Positions 1-6,777 of a stretch of 47,831 bases of DNA are shown here, one piece after another. The notes under the pieces are model-generated. The model made no database searches and was not told the DNA's origin. It was given only the letters and a program-made list of their open reading frames with translations. The stretch's first letter is position 1; each line of letters starts with the position of its first letter. The position numbers and the translations under genes are program-made. The DNA is from Rubrivivax sp. (GTDB lineage Bacteria > Pseudomonadota > Gammaproteobacteria > Burkholderiales > Burkholderiaceae_C). The stretch covers positions 1 to 47,831 of the forward strand of contig JAURZK010000182.1 in assembly GCA_030653505.1 (NCBI GenBank), read 5' to 3'.

Positions 1-482
1 ACTCGGTGCAGACCGTGGGCGTGAACAAGGCGCTGGTGGACCCGTCCAAGGGAGCCGGCTCGCCGGTTTACGAACGCTGGCGCAAGGCGGTGCTGAGATA
101 CCGCAACGGCCAAGCGCCGACGCAGGGCGCGATCTGGCTGACCTACTACCCGACGGTGATGGTCGAGTGGTACCCGCACGTGCTGGTGGTGAGCACGCTG
201 TTCCCGCAGGGGCCGCAGAAAACCATGAACCTGGTGGAATTTTTCTACCCCGAGGAGATCACCGCCTTCGAGCGCGAGTTCGTCGACGCCCAGCAGGCCG
301 CCTACATGGAGACCTGCATCGAGGACGACGAAATCGCGCTGCGCATGGACGCCGGCCGCCGTGCGCTGATGGACCGCGGCGACGACGACGCCGGGCCGTA
401 CCAGAGCCCGATGGAAGACGGCATGCAGCACTTCCACGAGTGGTACCGGCGCGAGATGGGCCTGGCACCCGGCAGGCCGTGA
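1..482 (+). CDS. Rieske-type aromatic ring-hydroxylating oxygenase, alpha subunit (C-terminal part)
   Basis: The reading frame is open to the left edge, so only the last ~160 residues are present. They match the catalytic (SRPBCC) domain of Rieske non-haem iron oxygenase large subunits, which hydroxylate or demethylate small organic substrates using electrons from a reductase. Visible hallmarks are the segment WYPHVLVVSTLFPQGPQ and the acidic helix CIEDDEIALRMDAG, where this family places the Asp ligand of the 2-His-1-carboxylate iron site. The Rieske [2Fe-2S] domain and the two iron-binding His would lie upstream, outside the window. Substrate cannot be told. The stop overlaps a possible GTG start (479) of the next gene, suggesting co-transcription. 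Confidence 0.85.
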   Translation, partial: SVQTVGVNKALVDPSKGAGSPVYERWRKAVLRYRNGQAPTQGAIWLTYYPTVMVEWYPHVLVVSTLFPQGPQKTMNLVEFFYPEEITAFEREFVDAQQAAYMETCIEDDEIALRMDAGRRALMDRGDDDAGPYQSPMEDGMQHFHEWYRREMGLAPGRP

Positions 483-517
483 GGCTGGCCGGCGCGGCAG
501 CGCACGGCCGCCGCTAC

Positions 518-1414
518 ATGCTGTCGGCACCGTGGATGATGGTGCTGGCCTCGCTGCTGTTCGCGCTGATGGGCGTGTGCGTGAAGTTCGCGTCGGCGCA
601 GTACGGCACCGGCGAGATCGTCTTCTACCGCTCGCTGATGGGTCTGGTGCTGATGGCCGGCGCACTGCGCTGGCTCGGCATGAGCTGGCGCACGCCGGTG
701 CCGGCGATGCACTTCTGGCGCAGCGCCTGCGGCACCACCGCGCTGTGCATGTGGTTCTATGCCATCGGCGTGCTGCCACTGGCCACGGCGATGACGCTGA
801 ACTACACCGCGCCGGTGTGGATCGCGCTTTTCCTGATGGGCGGCACGCTGCTGCTGGGGCCGGGCAAGCCCGGTGTCGACGGGCGTGTCGTCAGCGCCGT
901 GATGGCCGGTTTTGCCGGCGTGCTGCTGGTGCTGCGCCCGACCCTGCAACAGGAACAGCTGTGGGGGGGCCTGATCGCACTGCTTTCGGGCCTGATCTCG
1001 GCCATGGCCTACCTGCAGGTGTCGGCGCTGGGCCGCGTGGGCGAACCCGGCGAGCGTGTCGTGCTCTACTTTTCGCTCGCCGGCGTGGTGGCCGGCGCGG
1101 CGCTGGCGCTGGCCAGCGGCGGCCTGCACCGCCACACGCTGCACGGCGTGCTGCTGCTGGTGGCCATCGGCGTGTTGGCCACGGTGGCGCAGTGGCTGAT
1201 GACACGCGCCTACGCCACCGGCTCGGCCATGGCCATCTCGGCGCTGCAGTACCTGGGCATCGGCTACGCCTTCGGCCTGGGCGTGTGGCTGTTCGACGAC
1301 CCTGTGACCGCGCAGGCGCTGGCCGGCATGGCCCTCATCGTCGCGGCCGGCATCGCCGCCACGCAGCTGCGCAGCCGTGGCCCGCGCACCGACGCATCGC
1401 CCACCGAAACCTGA
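518..1414 (+). CDS. EamA/DMT-superfamily permease
   Basis: 298 residues with about ten hydrophobic segments, the usual size of a drug/metabolite transporter made of two EamA repeats. The N-terminus (LSAPWMMVLASLLFALMGV) is a typical first helix with the family's F-A-x-M-x-x-x-V-K pattern; the second repeat begins near residue 150 (LWGGLIALLSGLISAMAYL). It is an inner-membrane exporter or importer of unknown substrate. Start: ATG 518 puts the first helix at the extreme N-terminus. An in-frame GTG at 479 overlaps the upstream stop (GTGA) and would add 13 Arg-rich residues; neither has a clear ribosome binding site. Fourteen bases separate it from the sulfurtransferase gene, so the two are probably co-transcribed. 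Confidence 0.88.
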   Translation: MLSAPWMMVLASLLFALMGVCVKFASAQYGTGEIVFYRSLMGLVLMAGALRWLGMSWRTPVPAMHFWRSACGTTALCMWFYAIGVLPLATAMTLNYTAPVWIALFLMGGTLLLGPGKPGVDGRVVSAVMAGFAGVLLVLRPTLQQEQLWGGLIALLSGLISAMAYLQVSALGRVGEPGERVVLYFSLAGVVAGAALALASGGLHRHTLHGVLLLVAIGVLATVAQWLMTRAYATGSAMAISALQYLGIGYAFGLGVWLFDDPVTAQALAGMALIVAAGIAATQLRSRGPRTDASPTET

Positions 1415-1428
1415 ACCTGGAGACGACG

Positions 1429-2268
1429 ATGAGCTACACGACTTTGATCGGTGCGGCGGAACTGCAGGCGCTGCAGGCCGAGGGCACGCCGCTGGTGCTG
1501 CTGGACTGCAGCTTCGAGCTGACCGACACCACCGCCGGTGCACGCGCCTACGCTGCCGGCCACCTGCCCGGCGCGCATTACGCCCACCTCGATGCCGACC
1601 TCTCCGGCGCGAAGACCGGCCGCAACGGCCGTCATCCGCTGCCCACACGCGAGGCCTTCGCGGCCACCGCCGGCCGCTGGGGCATCGCGCCCGGCGTGCA
1701 GGTGGTCACCTACGACAACCAGGGCGCGCCCTACGCGGCGCGCGCCTGGTGGCTGCTGCGCTGGCTGGGCCACGATGCCGTGGCGGTGCTCGACGGCGGG
1801 CTGGCGGCATGGCAGTCGGCAGGCGGTGCGTTGTCGACGGCTGCACAGGCCACGATGCCGCAGCCGCCCTACCCGGCCGCAGCCCCGGCCATGCCGACCG
1901 TCGATGCCGACAGGCTGCTGGCGCAACTGGCCGACGTGCAGATCCTCGACGCCCGAAACGCCGAACGCTACCGCGGCGAGGTCGAGCCGCTGGACGCGGT
2001 GGCCGGTCACATCCCGGGCGCGACCTTGCGCTTCTTCAAGGACAACCTCGGCCCCGACGGCCGCTTCAAGCCGGCCGTACAGCTGCGTGCCGAGTTCGAA
2101 GGCCTGGTTGTGCCCGCACGCCCGGTAGTGCAGCAGTGCGGCTCTGGCGTCACGGCCTGCCACAACCTGCTGGCGATGGCACACGCCGGCCTCGGGCTCA
2201 GCACCCTGTACCCGGGTTCGTGGAGCGAGTGGTGCTGCGACCCGCAGCGCCCGGTGGCGCGCGGCTGA
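1429..2268 (+). CDS. Sulfurtransferase of the rhodanese / 3-mercaptopyruvate sulfurtransferase type
   Basis: 279 residues forming two tandem rhodanese domains: an N-terminal inactive one (LDCSFELTDTTAGARAYAAG, then a GG-LAAW helix) and a C-terminal catalytic one starting about residue 155. The active-site loop near the C-terminus reads CGSGVTAC; CG[SA]GVTA is the loop seen in mercaptopyruvate sulfurtransferases, whereas thiosulfate-specific rhodaneses tend to have CRKGVTA-like loops. The enzyme would move a sulfane sulfur from 3-mercaptopyruvate or thiosulfate to cyanide or a thiol, in the cytoplasm (no signal peptide). A ribosome binding site (TGGAGA) precedes ATG 1429. It probably shares a transcript with the EamA gene upstream. 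Confidence 0.92.
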   Translation: MSYTTLIGAAELQALQAEGTPLVLLDCSFELTDTTAGARAYAAGHLPGAHYAHLDADLSGAKTGRNGRHPLPTREAFAATAGRWGIAPGVQVVTYDNQGAPYAARAWWLLRWLGHDAVAVLDGGLAAWQSAGGALSTAAQATMPQPPYPAAAPAMPTVDADRLLAQLADVQILDARNAERYRGEVEPLDAVAGHIPGATLRFFKDNLGPDGRFKPAVQLRAEFEGLVVPARPVVQQCGSGVTACHNLLAMAHAGLGLSTLYPGSWSEWCCDPQRPVARG

Positions 2269-2308
2269 AACCAGCCGCCAGTGCGACGCCGCAGCGCAAG
2301 TGCGGCAG

Positions 2309-2322
2309 TTGACCCGGGTCAA
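2309..2322. promoter_or_regulatory. FNR/Anr-type palindromic operator
   Basis: Perfect 14-bp palindrome TTGACCCGGGTCAA. FNR/Anr/Dnr regulators bind TTGAT-N4-ATCAA, and TTGAC-N4-GTCAA variants are known for the family. It is centred about 103 bp before the ATG of the universal stress gene, in an otherwise plain 150-bp intergenic region. This is compatible with an anaerobically activated promoter starting near 2357, with CACACT around 2344 as a weak -10. Confidence 0.55.
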
Positions 2323-2418
2323 TCCAGGCGACCAGTGCGGGGGCACACTGGCGTCACCGACTCCGGGCACACTACGCGCCGCGGTCGCCCCGGCCTGCAG
2401 ACATAACAAGGAGCACGT

Positions 2419-2856
2419 ATGTACCAGCGCATCCTCTTCCCCACCGACGGTTCCGAGATCACCGCCAAGGCCGTGCAGACCGCACTGGGCATGGCCAAGC
2501 TGACCGGCGCCGAGCTCAGCGTGCTGGCGGTGAAGGAACCCTTCCCCTACAGCGCCATCTCGGAAATGCAGCCGGTGCCGCCGCAGGAGTTCTTCGACGC
2601 GCAGGAACGTGTGGCCTCGGCGCGTGTCACCGCCGTCACCGACGCTGCCAACGCCGCCGGCGTGCGCACCGTTGGCCACACCGTCGAAGCGCTGCACCCC
2701 TGGGAGGCCATCCTCGACCACGCCAAGACGCAGAACTGCGACCTCATCGTGATGGCCTCGCACGGCCGCCGCGGAATGAGTGCGCTGCTGCTGGGCAGCG
2801 AGACGCAGAAGGTGCTGACGCACAGCACGCTGCCGGTGCTGGTGGTTCGCGTCTGA
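2419..2856 (+). CDS. Universal stress protein, UspA family
   Basis: 145 residues, the normal single-domain length. It begins MYQRILFPTDGSE, the first beta strand and nucleotide loop of Usp proteins, and ends with SHGRRGMSALLLGSETQ followed by PVLVVRV, the ATP-binding SHG-x9-GS motif and last strand. The first glycine of the classical G-x2-G motif is Ala here. Such cytoplasmic proteins bind ATP and help survival under starvation, oxygen limitation or redox stress; the direct target is usually unknown. A strong ribosome binding site (AAGGAG) precedes the ATG. The FNR-like palindrome upstream suggests low-oxygen induction, as for many betaproteobacterial usp genes. Confidence 0.95.
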   Translation: MYQRILFPTDGSEITAKAVQTALGMAKLTGAELSVLAVKEPFPYSAISEMQPVPPQEFFDAQERVASARVTAVTDAANAAGVRTVGHTVEALHPWEAILDHAKTQNCDLIVMASHGRRGMSALLLGSETQKVLTHSTLPVLVVRV

Positions 2857-2868
2857 CGCACGGGTGGC

Positions 2869-2886
2869 CAAGGCCTTCCGGCCTTG
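2869..2886. terminator. Hairpin after the universal stress gene
   Basis: Perfect 7-bp stem CAAGGCC / GGCCTTG with loop TTCC, 12 bases after the usp stop and between convergent genes. There is no T-run on either side, so it is either a weak bidirectional intrinsic terminator or a transcript-end protecting hairpin. Confidence 0.5.
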
Positions 2887-2896
2887 TCCGTCCCGC

Positions 2897-2931
2897 TCAG
2901 CCCTTACGCGTGAAATCGCGTTCGCGCCTTC
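2897..2931 (+). repeat. Dispersed 35-bp intergenic repeat, copy 1
   Basis: This 35-base segment recurs in inverted orientation at 30059-30093 with 32 of 35 bases identical. Its core is ACGCGTGAAATCGCG, with short inverted arms ACGCG/CGCGT in this copy. Both copies lie between the 3' ends of convergent genes. Weaker similarity continues about 15 bases to the right. Confidence 0.7.
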
Positions 2932-2971
2932 TTGAAGCGAGCGGGTCCTTGGCGGGCCCGCACGTCCTCAC

Positions 2972-3748
2972 TCAGTGCGCGCCGTGCAGGCCGCTGGTGG
3001 CCAGCAGCACGAGGCCCAGGCCGGCGCCGAGCCAGGCCACCTGCACCAGCGTGTCGCGCCACGACAGGCGCTGCTGCAGTTGCGGCAGCAGGTCGGCCAC
3101 CGCAACGTAGATGAAACTGCTGGAAGCCACCACCAGCAGGTAGGGCAAGGCGGCCTCGAACGGGCCGACCAGGTAGTAGCCCAGCACACCGCCCACCACG
3201 GCAGCCAGCCCCGACAGCGCGTTGTACAGCAGCGCCTTGGCGCGCGAGAAGCCGGCGTTGAGCAGCACGATGTAGTCGCCAGCCTCCTGCGGGATCTCGT
3301 GCGCCAGGATCGCCATGGCCGTCACCCAGCCCAGCGACGGGTTGACCAGGAAGGCGGTGGCGATGATCACGCCGTCGCAGAAGTTGTGCACCGTGTCGCC
3401 GACCAGCACGCTCAAGCCGCCGCGGCCTGCGCGCTCGGCGTCGCTGTGGTGGTGGTGGTCGTGGCCGTCGCCTTCGTGGTGGTGGTCGTGGCGGTAGAGC
3501 TCGGCCTTTTCCAGCAGCCAGAAGAAGAGCAGGCCGCCCAGCAGCGTGGCAAACAGCGCCTGCGGGTCGTGGCCCTCGAAGGCCTCGGGCAGCACGTGCA
3601 GCAGCGCCGTGCCAAGCAGCACGCCGGCCGACAGGCTGACGAGGCTCTTCACGACGCGGCCGAGCATGGCCACGGTGAGTGACGCGGCGATCAGCACCGA
3701 GAGCACGCCGCCGGCGGTCGTCGCCAGGACGATGTAGAAGAGGATCAT
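2972..3748 (-). CDS. ZIP-family divalent metal transporter
   Basis: 258 residues with about eight membrane segments, typical of bacterial ZIP transporters (ZupT/GufA type) that import zinc, iron or other divalent cations. The two metal-site helices are visible: VGDTVHNFCDG (TM4, H-N-x-x-D) and AILAHEIPQEAGD (TM5, HEIPxE). Between TM3 and TM4 is a His-rich cytoplasmic loop (HDHHHEGDGHDHHHH), a common metal-sensing loop. Start: ATG 3748 begins directly at TM1 (MILFYIVLATT). An in-frame GTG at 3811 would add 21 non-conserved residues and run through the promoter-like inverted repeat, so I reject it. The neighbours give no clue to the metal. Confidence 0.9.
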   Translation of the reverse strand: MILFYIVLATTAGGVLSVLIAASLTVAMLGRVVKSLVSLSAGVLLGTALLHVLPEAFEGHDPQALFATLLGGLLFFWLLEKAELYRHDHHHEGDGHDHHHHSDAERAGRGGLSVLVGDTVHNFCDGVIIATAFLVNPSLGWVTAMAILAHEIPQEAGDYIVLLNAGFSRAKALLYNALSGLAAVVGGVLGYYLVGPFEAALPYLLVVASSSFIYVAVADLLPQLQQRLSWRDTLVQVAWLGAGLGLVLLATSGLHGAH

Positions 3749-3784
3749 CAAGAAAACGGGCCGGCGTGGAGCCGACCCCGTTCT

Positions 3785-3799
3785 CTCGATCTTATCGAG
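3785..3799. promoter_or_regulatory. Inverted repeat overlapping a -10-like element of the ZIP gene
   Basis: On the minus strand CTCGATAAGATCGAG is a perfect 6-bp inverted repeat with a 3-base centre. It contains TAAGAT, a plausible -10, placed about 38 bases before the ZIP ATG. This is the arrangement expected of a repressor operator, here possibly a metal-responsive one. Only the sequence symmetry is seen; the regulator is a guess. Confidence 0.35.
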
Positions 3800-3858
3800 G
3801 CTGTCAAGCACCCCGGCGCGCGCCGCCGCCGCAACGGGCGCAGCGCGCGCCGCGTCCG

Positions 3859-4743
3859 TCAGGCGACGCCGTGCGCCTTGAACCAGGCCAGCGCGCGGCG
3901 CCAGCCGTCCTCGGCCGCATCCTTGCGGTAACTGGGGCGGTAATCGGCGTGGAAGGCGTGCGGCGCGTCGGGGTAGATCACGAACTCGCTTTTCTTCGCC
4001 GCGGCACTGCCCGCGGCGAGTGCCGCCTTCATCTTGTCGACGGTATCGAGCGGGATGCCGGTGTCCTGCCCGCCATAGAGCCCCAGCACCGGGCCGGCGA
4101 GCTTGCCGGCCACGTCCACCGGATGCACCGGCGTCAGAATGCTGGCCTGGCCGACCAGCCGCCCGTACCAGGCCACGCCGGCCTTCACCGCCGGGTTGTG
4201 CGCAGCGTACAGCCAGGTGATGCGGCCGCCCCAGCAGAAGCCGGTGATGCCGGTCTTCGTAGTGTCGGCGCCCTCGGCCTTTGCCCAGGCCAGTGTGGCA
4301 TCGAGGTCAGCCATCACCTGTGCGTCCGGCACCTTGTTGATGACCTCGGCAATGAGCTTGGCGATCTCGCCGTAGCTGGCGGCATCGCCCTGGCGCACGA
4401 AGAGCTCGGGCGCGATGGCGAAGTAGCCGGCGCGCGCGAAGCGGTTGGCGACGTCGGCAATGTGCTCGTGCACGCCGAAGATCTCGCTGATCACCAGCAC
4501 CACCGGCGCGCGCGTCTTGCCGGCCGGCGCGGCGCGGTAGGCCGGCATGCTGAAGCCGCCGACGGGAATGGTGACTTCGCCGGTGACGAGTCCGTCTGTA
4601 GGCGTCTTGATTGTCTGCGCCGACACCGGCAGCACAGCGGCCGCGAAGCCCGTGCCGACACTGCGGCTGACGAACTGGCGCCGGCTCAGCGTGGCCAGCG
4701 GCGAGGTTGCGGGCACCAGGGTGTCGAAGTCTTCGTTGAGCAT
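3859..4743 (-). CDS. Tat-exported dienelactone hydrolase family protein
   Basis: 294 residues. The N-terminus carries a twin-arginine signal (SRRQFVSRSVGTGFAAAVLP, Arg 21-22, probable cleavage after VSA near residue 42), so the protein should be folded before export to the periplasm. The mature part is an alpha/beta hydrolase of the dienelactone hydrolase family: nucleophile elbow GFCWGG (Cys), GGQD (Asp) and APHAFH (His) complete the Cys-Asp-His triad. Family members hydrolyse dienelactones or related esters; the substrate is unknown. ATG 4743 is chosen because AAGGAG lies 6 bases upstream; an in-frame ATG at 4767 has no such site. Transcribed divergently from ppx. Confidence 0.9.
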   Translation of the reverse strand: MLNEDFDTLVPATSPLATLSRRQFVSRSVGTGFAAAVLPVSAQTIKTPTDGLVTGEVTIPVGGFSMPAYRAAPAGKTRAPVVLVISEIFGVHEHIADVANRFARAGYFAIAPELFVRQGDAASYGEIAKLIAEVINKVPDAQVMADLDATLAWAKAEGADTTKTGITGFCWGGRITWLYAAHNPAVKAGVAWYGRLVGQASILTPVHPVDVAGKLAGPVLGLYGGQDTGIPLDTVDKMKAALAAGSAAAKKSEFVIYPDAPHAFHADYRPSYRKDAAEDGWRRALAWFKAHGVA

Positions 4744-4798
4744 GCGCGTCTCCTTGCGTGGGATCAAATGCGCGGCATTCTGGCGCGAGGTCGCCGGG

Positions 4799-4804
4799 TA
4801 CGAT
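4799..4804 (+). promoter_or_regulatory. -10 element of ppx (probable leaderless start)
   Basis: TACGAT ends 7 bases before the ppx ATG (4812), and no ribosome binding site lies between. Transcription would begin at or next to the start codon. No convincing -35 is seen. Confidence 0.4.
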
Positions 4805-4811
4805 CAGCCCC

Positions 4812-6311
4812 ATGGAATCCAATGTCAATCCGGCGGGGCCGCTGGCCGCCGTCGACATCGGCTCTAACAGCTTCAGGCTCGAGATCGGCCAGTTGCCGCA
4901 GGCGCGCTACCGCCGGCTGGACTACTTCAAGGAAACGGTGCGCCTGGGCGCGGGCCTGGACGCCAACGGCATGCTCACCGAGGAGGCCGTGCAGCGCGGG
5001 CTGGCCTGCCTGCGGCGCTTCTCGGCGCGGCTTGCGGGCTTCCTGCCGGGCCAGGTGCGCGCAGTGGCCACGCAGACGCTGCGCGAGGCACGCAACCGCA
5101 ACGCCTTCCTGCTGCGCGCGCAGGAGGCACTGGGTTTCCCCATCGAGGTCGTCTCGGGCCGCGAAGAAGCGCGGCTCATCTACGCCGGCGTGGCGCGTCT
5201 GCAGCCGGCGCACGGGCCGCGGCTGGTGATCGACATCGGCGGCCGCAGCACCGAGCTCATCCTGGGCCAGGACACCACGCCGCTGGTGGCGGAAAGCTTC
5301 GGGGTCGGCTGCGTCGGCCTGTCGATGCGGTTCTTCGAGAGCGGGCGCCTCACATCGGCGGCCTTCCGCGCCGCCCAGGTCGCCGCCGGCGCCGAGTTCG
5401 AGGAAGGCCTGCAGCCCTTCGCCCGCAACCGCTGGGTGCAGGCGCTGGGCTCGTCGGGCACCGCCGGCGCGGTGTCACAGGCGCTGCAGGCCTCGGGGCA
5501 GACCGACGGCTGCATCACGCCGGCGGGCCTGCGCTGGTTCATCGAACGCTGCATCGCGGCCGGACACATCGACCGCATCGACGTCGCCGGGCTCAAGCCC
5601 GACCGCCGCGCCGTGCTGCCCGGCGGGCTGGCCATCCTCTACACGCTGGCCGCCCACTTCCAGATCGACATGTTGTGGCCCGCCAAGGGTGCACTGCGCC
5701 AGGGCGTGATCTTCGACCTGCAGGAACGCCTGCTGTCGCTGCGCGGCGAACCGCGCGACGTGCGCGATGCCACCGTGGTCGACCTGCAGCGCCGCTTCGC
5801 GGTGGACACCGCGCAGGCGGCGCGCGTGGCGCAGGTGGCGCTGGTGCTCTTCGACGCCGCGATGCCCGACGCCGAGCCCGAGACGCGGCGTGAGCTGGGC
5901 TGGGCCTGTGCGCTGCACGAACTGGGGCTGATGGTCTCGCACCACGACCACCACCGTCACAGCGCCTACCTGCTGTCCCACGTCGACGCCGCCGGCTTCT
6001 CGCAGAGCCAGCAGCGCCGTGTCGGCGACCTGGTGCTGGGCCAGCGCGGCGGCCTGCGCAAGATCGAGCCACAGATGGCCAACGAGACTTTCGCCTGGCA
6101 GGTGCTGTGTCTGCGCCTGGCGGTCATCAAGGCCCACGCCCGCGGTGACGTGAGCGACAGGGCGCTGACCCTGCGTGGGCGCGGCCGCGACGCCATCGTC
6201 GACTACGGCGGCGCCTGGGCCGAAGGCCACCCGCGCACCGTCTTCCTGCTGCGCGAGGAAGCTCTGGCCTGGGGCCGCAGTGGCCCGTTGCGGCTCGTGT
6301 TCCCTGCCTAG
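4812..6311 (+). CDS. ppx: Exopolyphosphatase (Ppx/GppA phosphatase family)
   Basis: 499 residues. The two phosphate loops of the ASKHA fold are clear: DIGSNS at 15-20 and DIGGRSTE at 141-148. The catalytic acidic segment SGREEARLIY lies near 116-124. The C-terminal third (from about residue 310) resembles the HD-like domain of long Ppx proteins, with HHDHHRHSAYL matching a metal-binding His cluster. It should release terminal phosphate from polyphosphate and might act on pppGpp (GppA activity). Placement head-to-tail against sixA-ppk supports the polyP role. Start ATG 4812; an in-frame ATG at 4758 would add 18 residues across the promoter. The stop overlaps the sixA stop on the other strand (shared CTAG). 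Confidence 0.95.
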   Translation: MESNVNPAGPLAAVDIGSNSFRLEIGQLPQARYRRLDYFKETVRLGAGLDANGMLTEEAVQRGLACLRRFSARLAGFLPGQVRAVATQTLREARNRNAFLLRAQEALGFPIEVVSGREEARLIYAGVARLQPAHGPRLVIDIGGRSTELILGQDTTPLVAESFGVGCVGLSMRFFESGRLTSAAFRAAQVAAGAEFEEGLQPFARNRWVQALGSSGTAGAVSQALQASGQTDGCITPAGLRWFIERCIAAGHIDRIDVAGLKPDRRAVLPGGLAILYTLAAHFQIDMLWPAKGALRQGVIFDLQERLLSLRGEPRDVRDATVVDLQRRFAVDTAQAARVAQVALVLFDAAMPDAEPETRRELGWACALHELGLMVSHHDHHRHSAYLLSHVDAAGFSQSQQRRVGDLVLGQRGGLRKIEPQMANETFAWQVLCLRLAVIKAHARGDVSDRALTLRGRGRDAIVDYGGAWAEGHPRTVFLLREEALAWGRSGPLRLVFPA

Positions 6312-6769
6312 ACGAGTTCCGGCGACACCACGGCGTGCAGCACCACCTGCAGCACACCGTCACGTTCACGCGCACGCAGCCACCACACAGCGCCCTTGCG
6401 CACCGCCCAGGGCTGCGGCTGGCTGGCCACCAGGTAGGCCGCCACGAGGCCCAGGATGGGCTGGTGGCCCACCACCAGCACGGGCTCGCGCGCGTCGGGC
6501 CAGCGCACGGCGTGCAGCAGGCCTTCCACGGTGCCGTCGGGGGCCAGCGCGGGCAGGGTCTTGGGCTTGCGGTCGAGCGCGGCCACCGTCTGCTGGCAGC
6601 GCCGTGCCGGGCTGGCCAGCACCCGCGTGCTCGACGGCAGCTGGCGGTTGAGCCAGGTGGCCATGCGCTGAGCCTGGCGCTCGCCTTTGGGCGTGAGCGC
6701 GCGGTCGAGGTCGTCCTGCACCTCGCGCATCTCCAGGGCTTCGGCGTGGCGCCAGAGGATGAGGTCCAT
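6308..6769 (-). CDS. sixA: Phosphohistidine phosphatase SixA-type
   Basis: 153 residues, the full size of the small histidine-phosphatase branch. The RH(A) signature WRHAEA (Arg 7, His 8) carries the catalytic His that becomes phosphorylated. ASPARRCQQT and the late VVGHQP supply the second Arg and the second catalytic His of the fold. SixA removes phosphate from phosphohistidine in phosphorelay or PTS proteins. Here it starts 8 bases after the ppk stop and is almost certainly co-transcribed with it. Polyphosphate kinase works through a phosphohistidine intermediate, so a functional link is plausible but unproven. Confidence 0.93.
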   Translation of the reverse strand: MDLILWRHAEALEMREVQDDLDRALTPKGERQAQRMATWLNRQLPSSTRVLASPARRCQQTVAALDRKPKTLPALAPDGTVEGLLHAVRWPDAREPVLVVGHQPILGLVAAYLVASQPQPWAVRKGAVWWLRARERDGVLQVVLHAVVSPELV

Positions 6770-6777
6770 GCGCAGTC

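Noticed and set aside
479..518. GTG 479 as start of the EamA gene
   Set aside because: It adds an Arg/Ala-rich stretch before the first helix and lacks a ribosome binding site; it remains possible because of the GTGA overlap.
3440..3500. Run of GTGGTGGTGGTCGTGG-like repeats
   Set aside because: It is the antisense of CAC/CAT codons for the His-rich loop of the ZIP transporter, not a separate repeat.
3802..3807. TTGACA (minus strand) as the -35 of the ZIP gene
   Set aside because: The hexamer at 17-bp spacing (AGAACG) is not a credible -10; the TAAGAT within the inverted repeat is too close to it.
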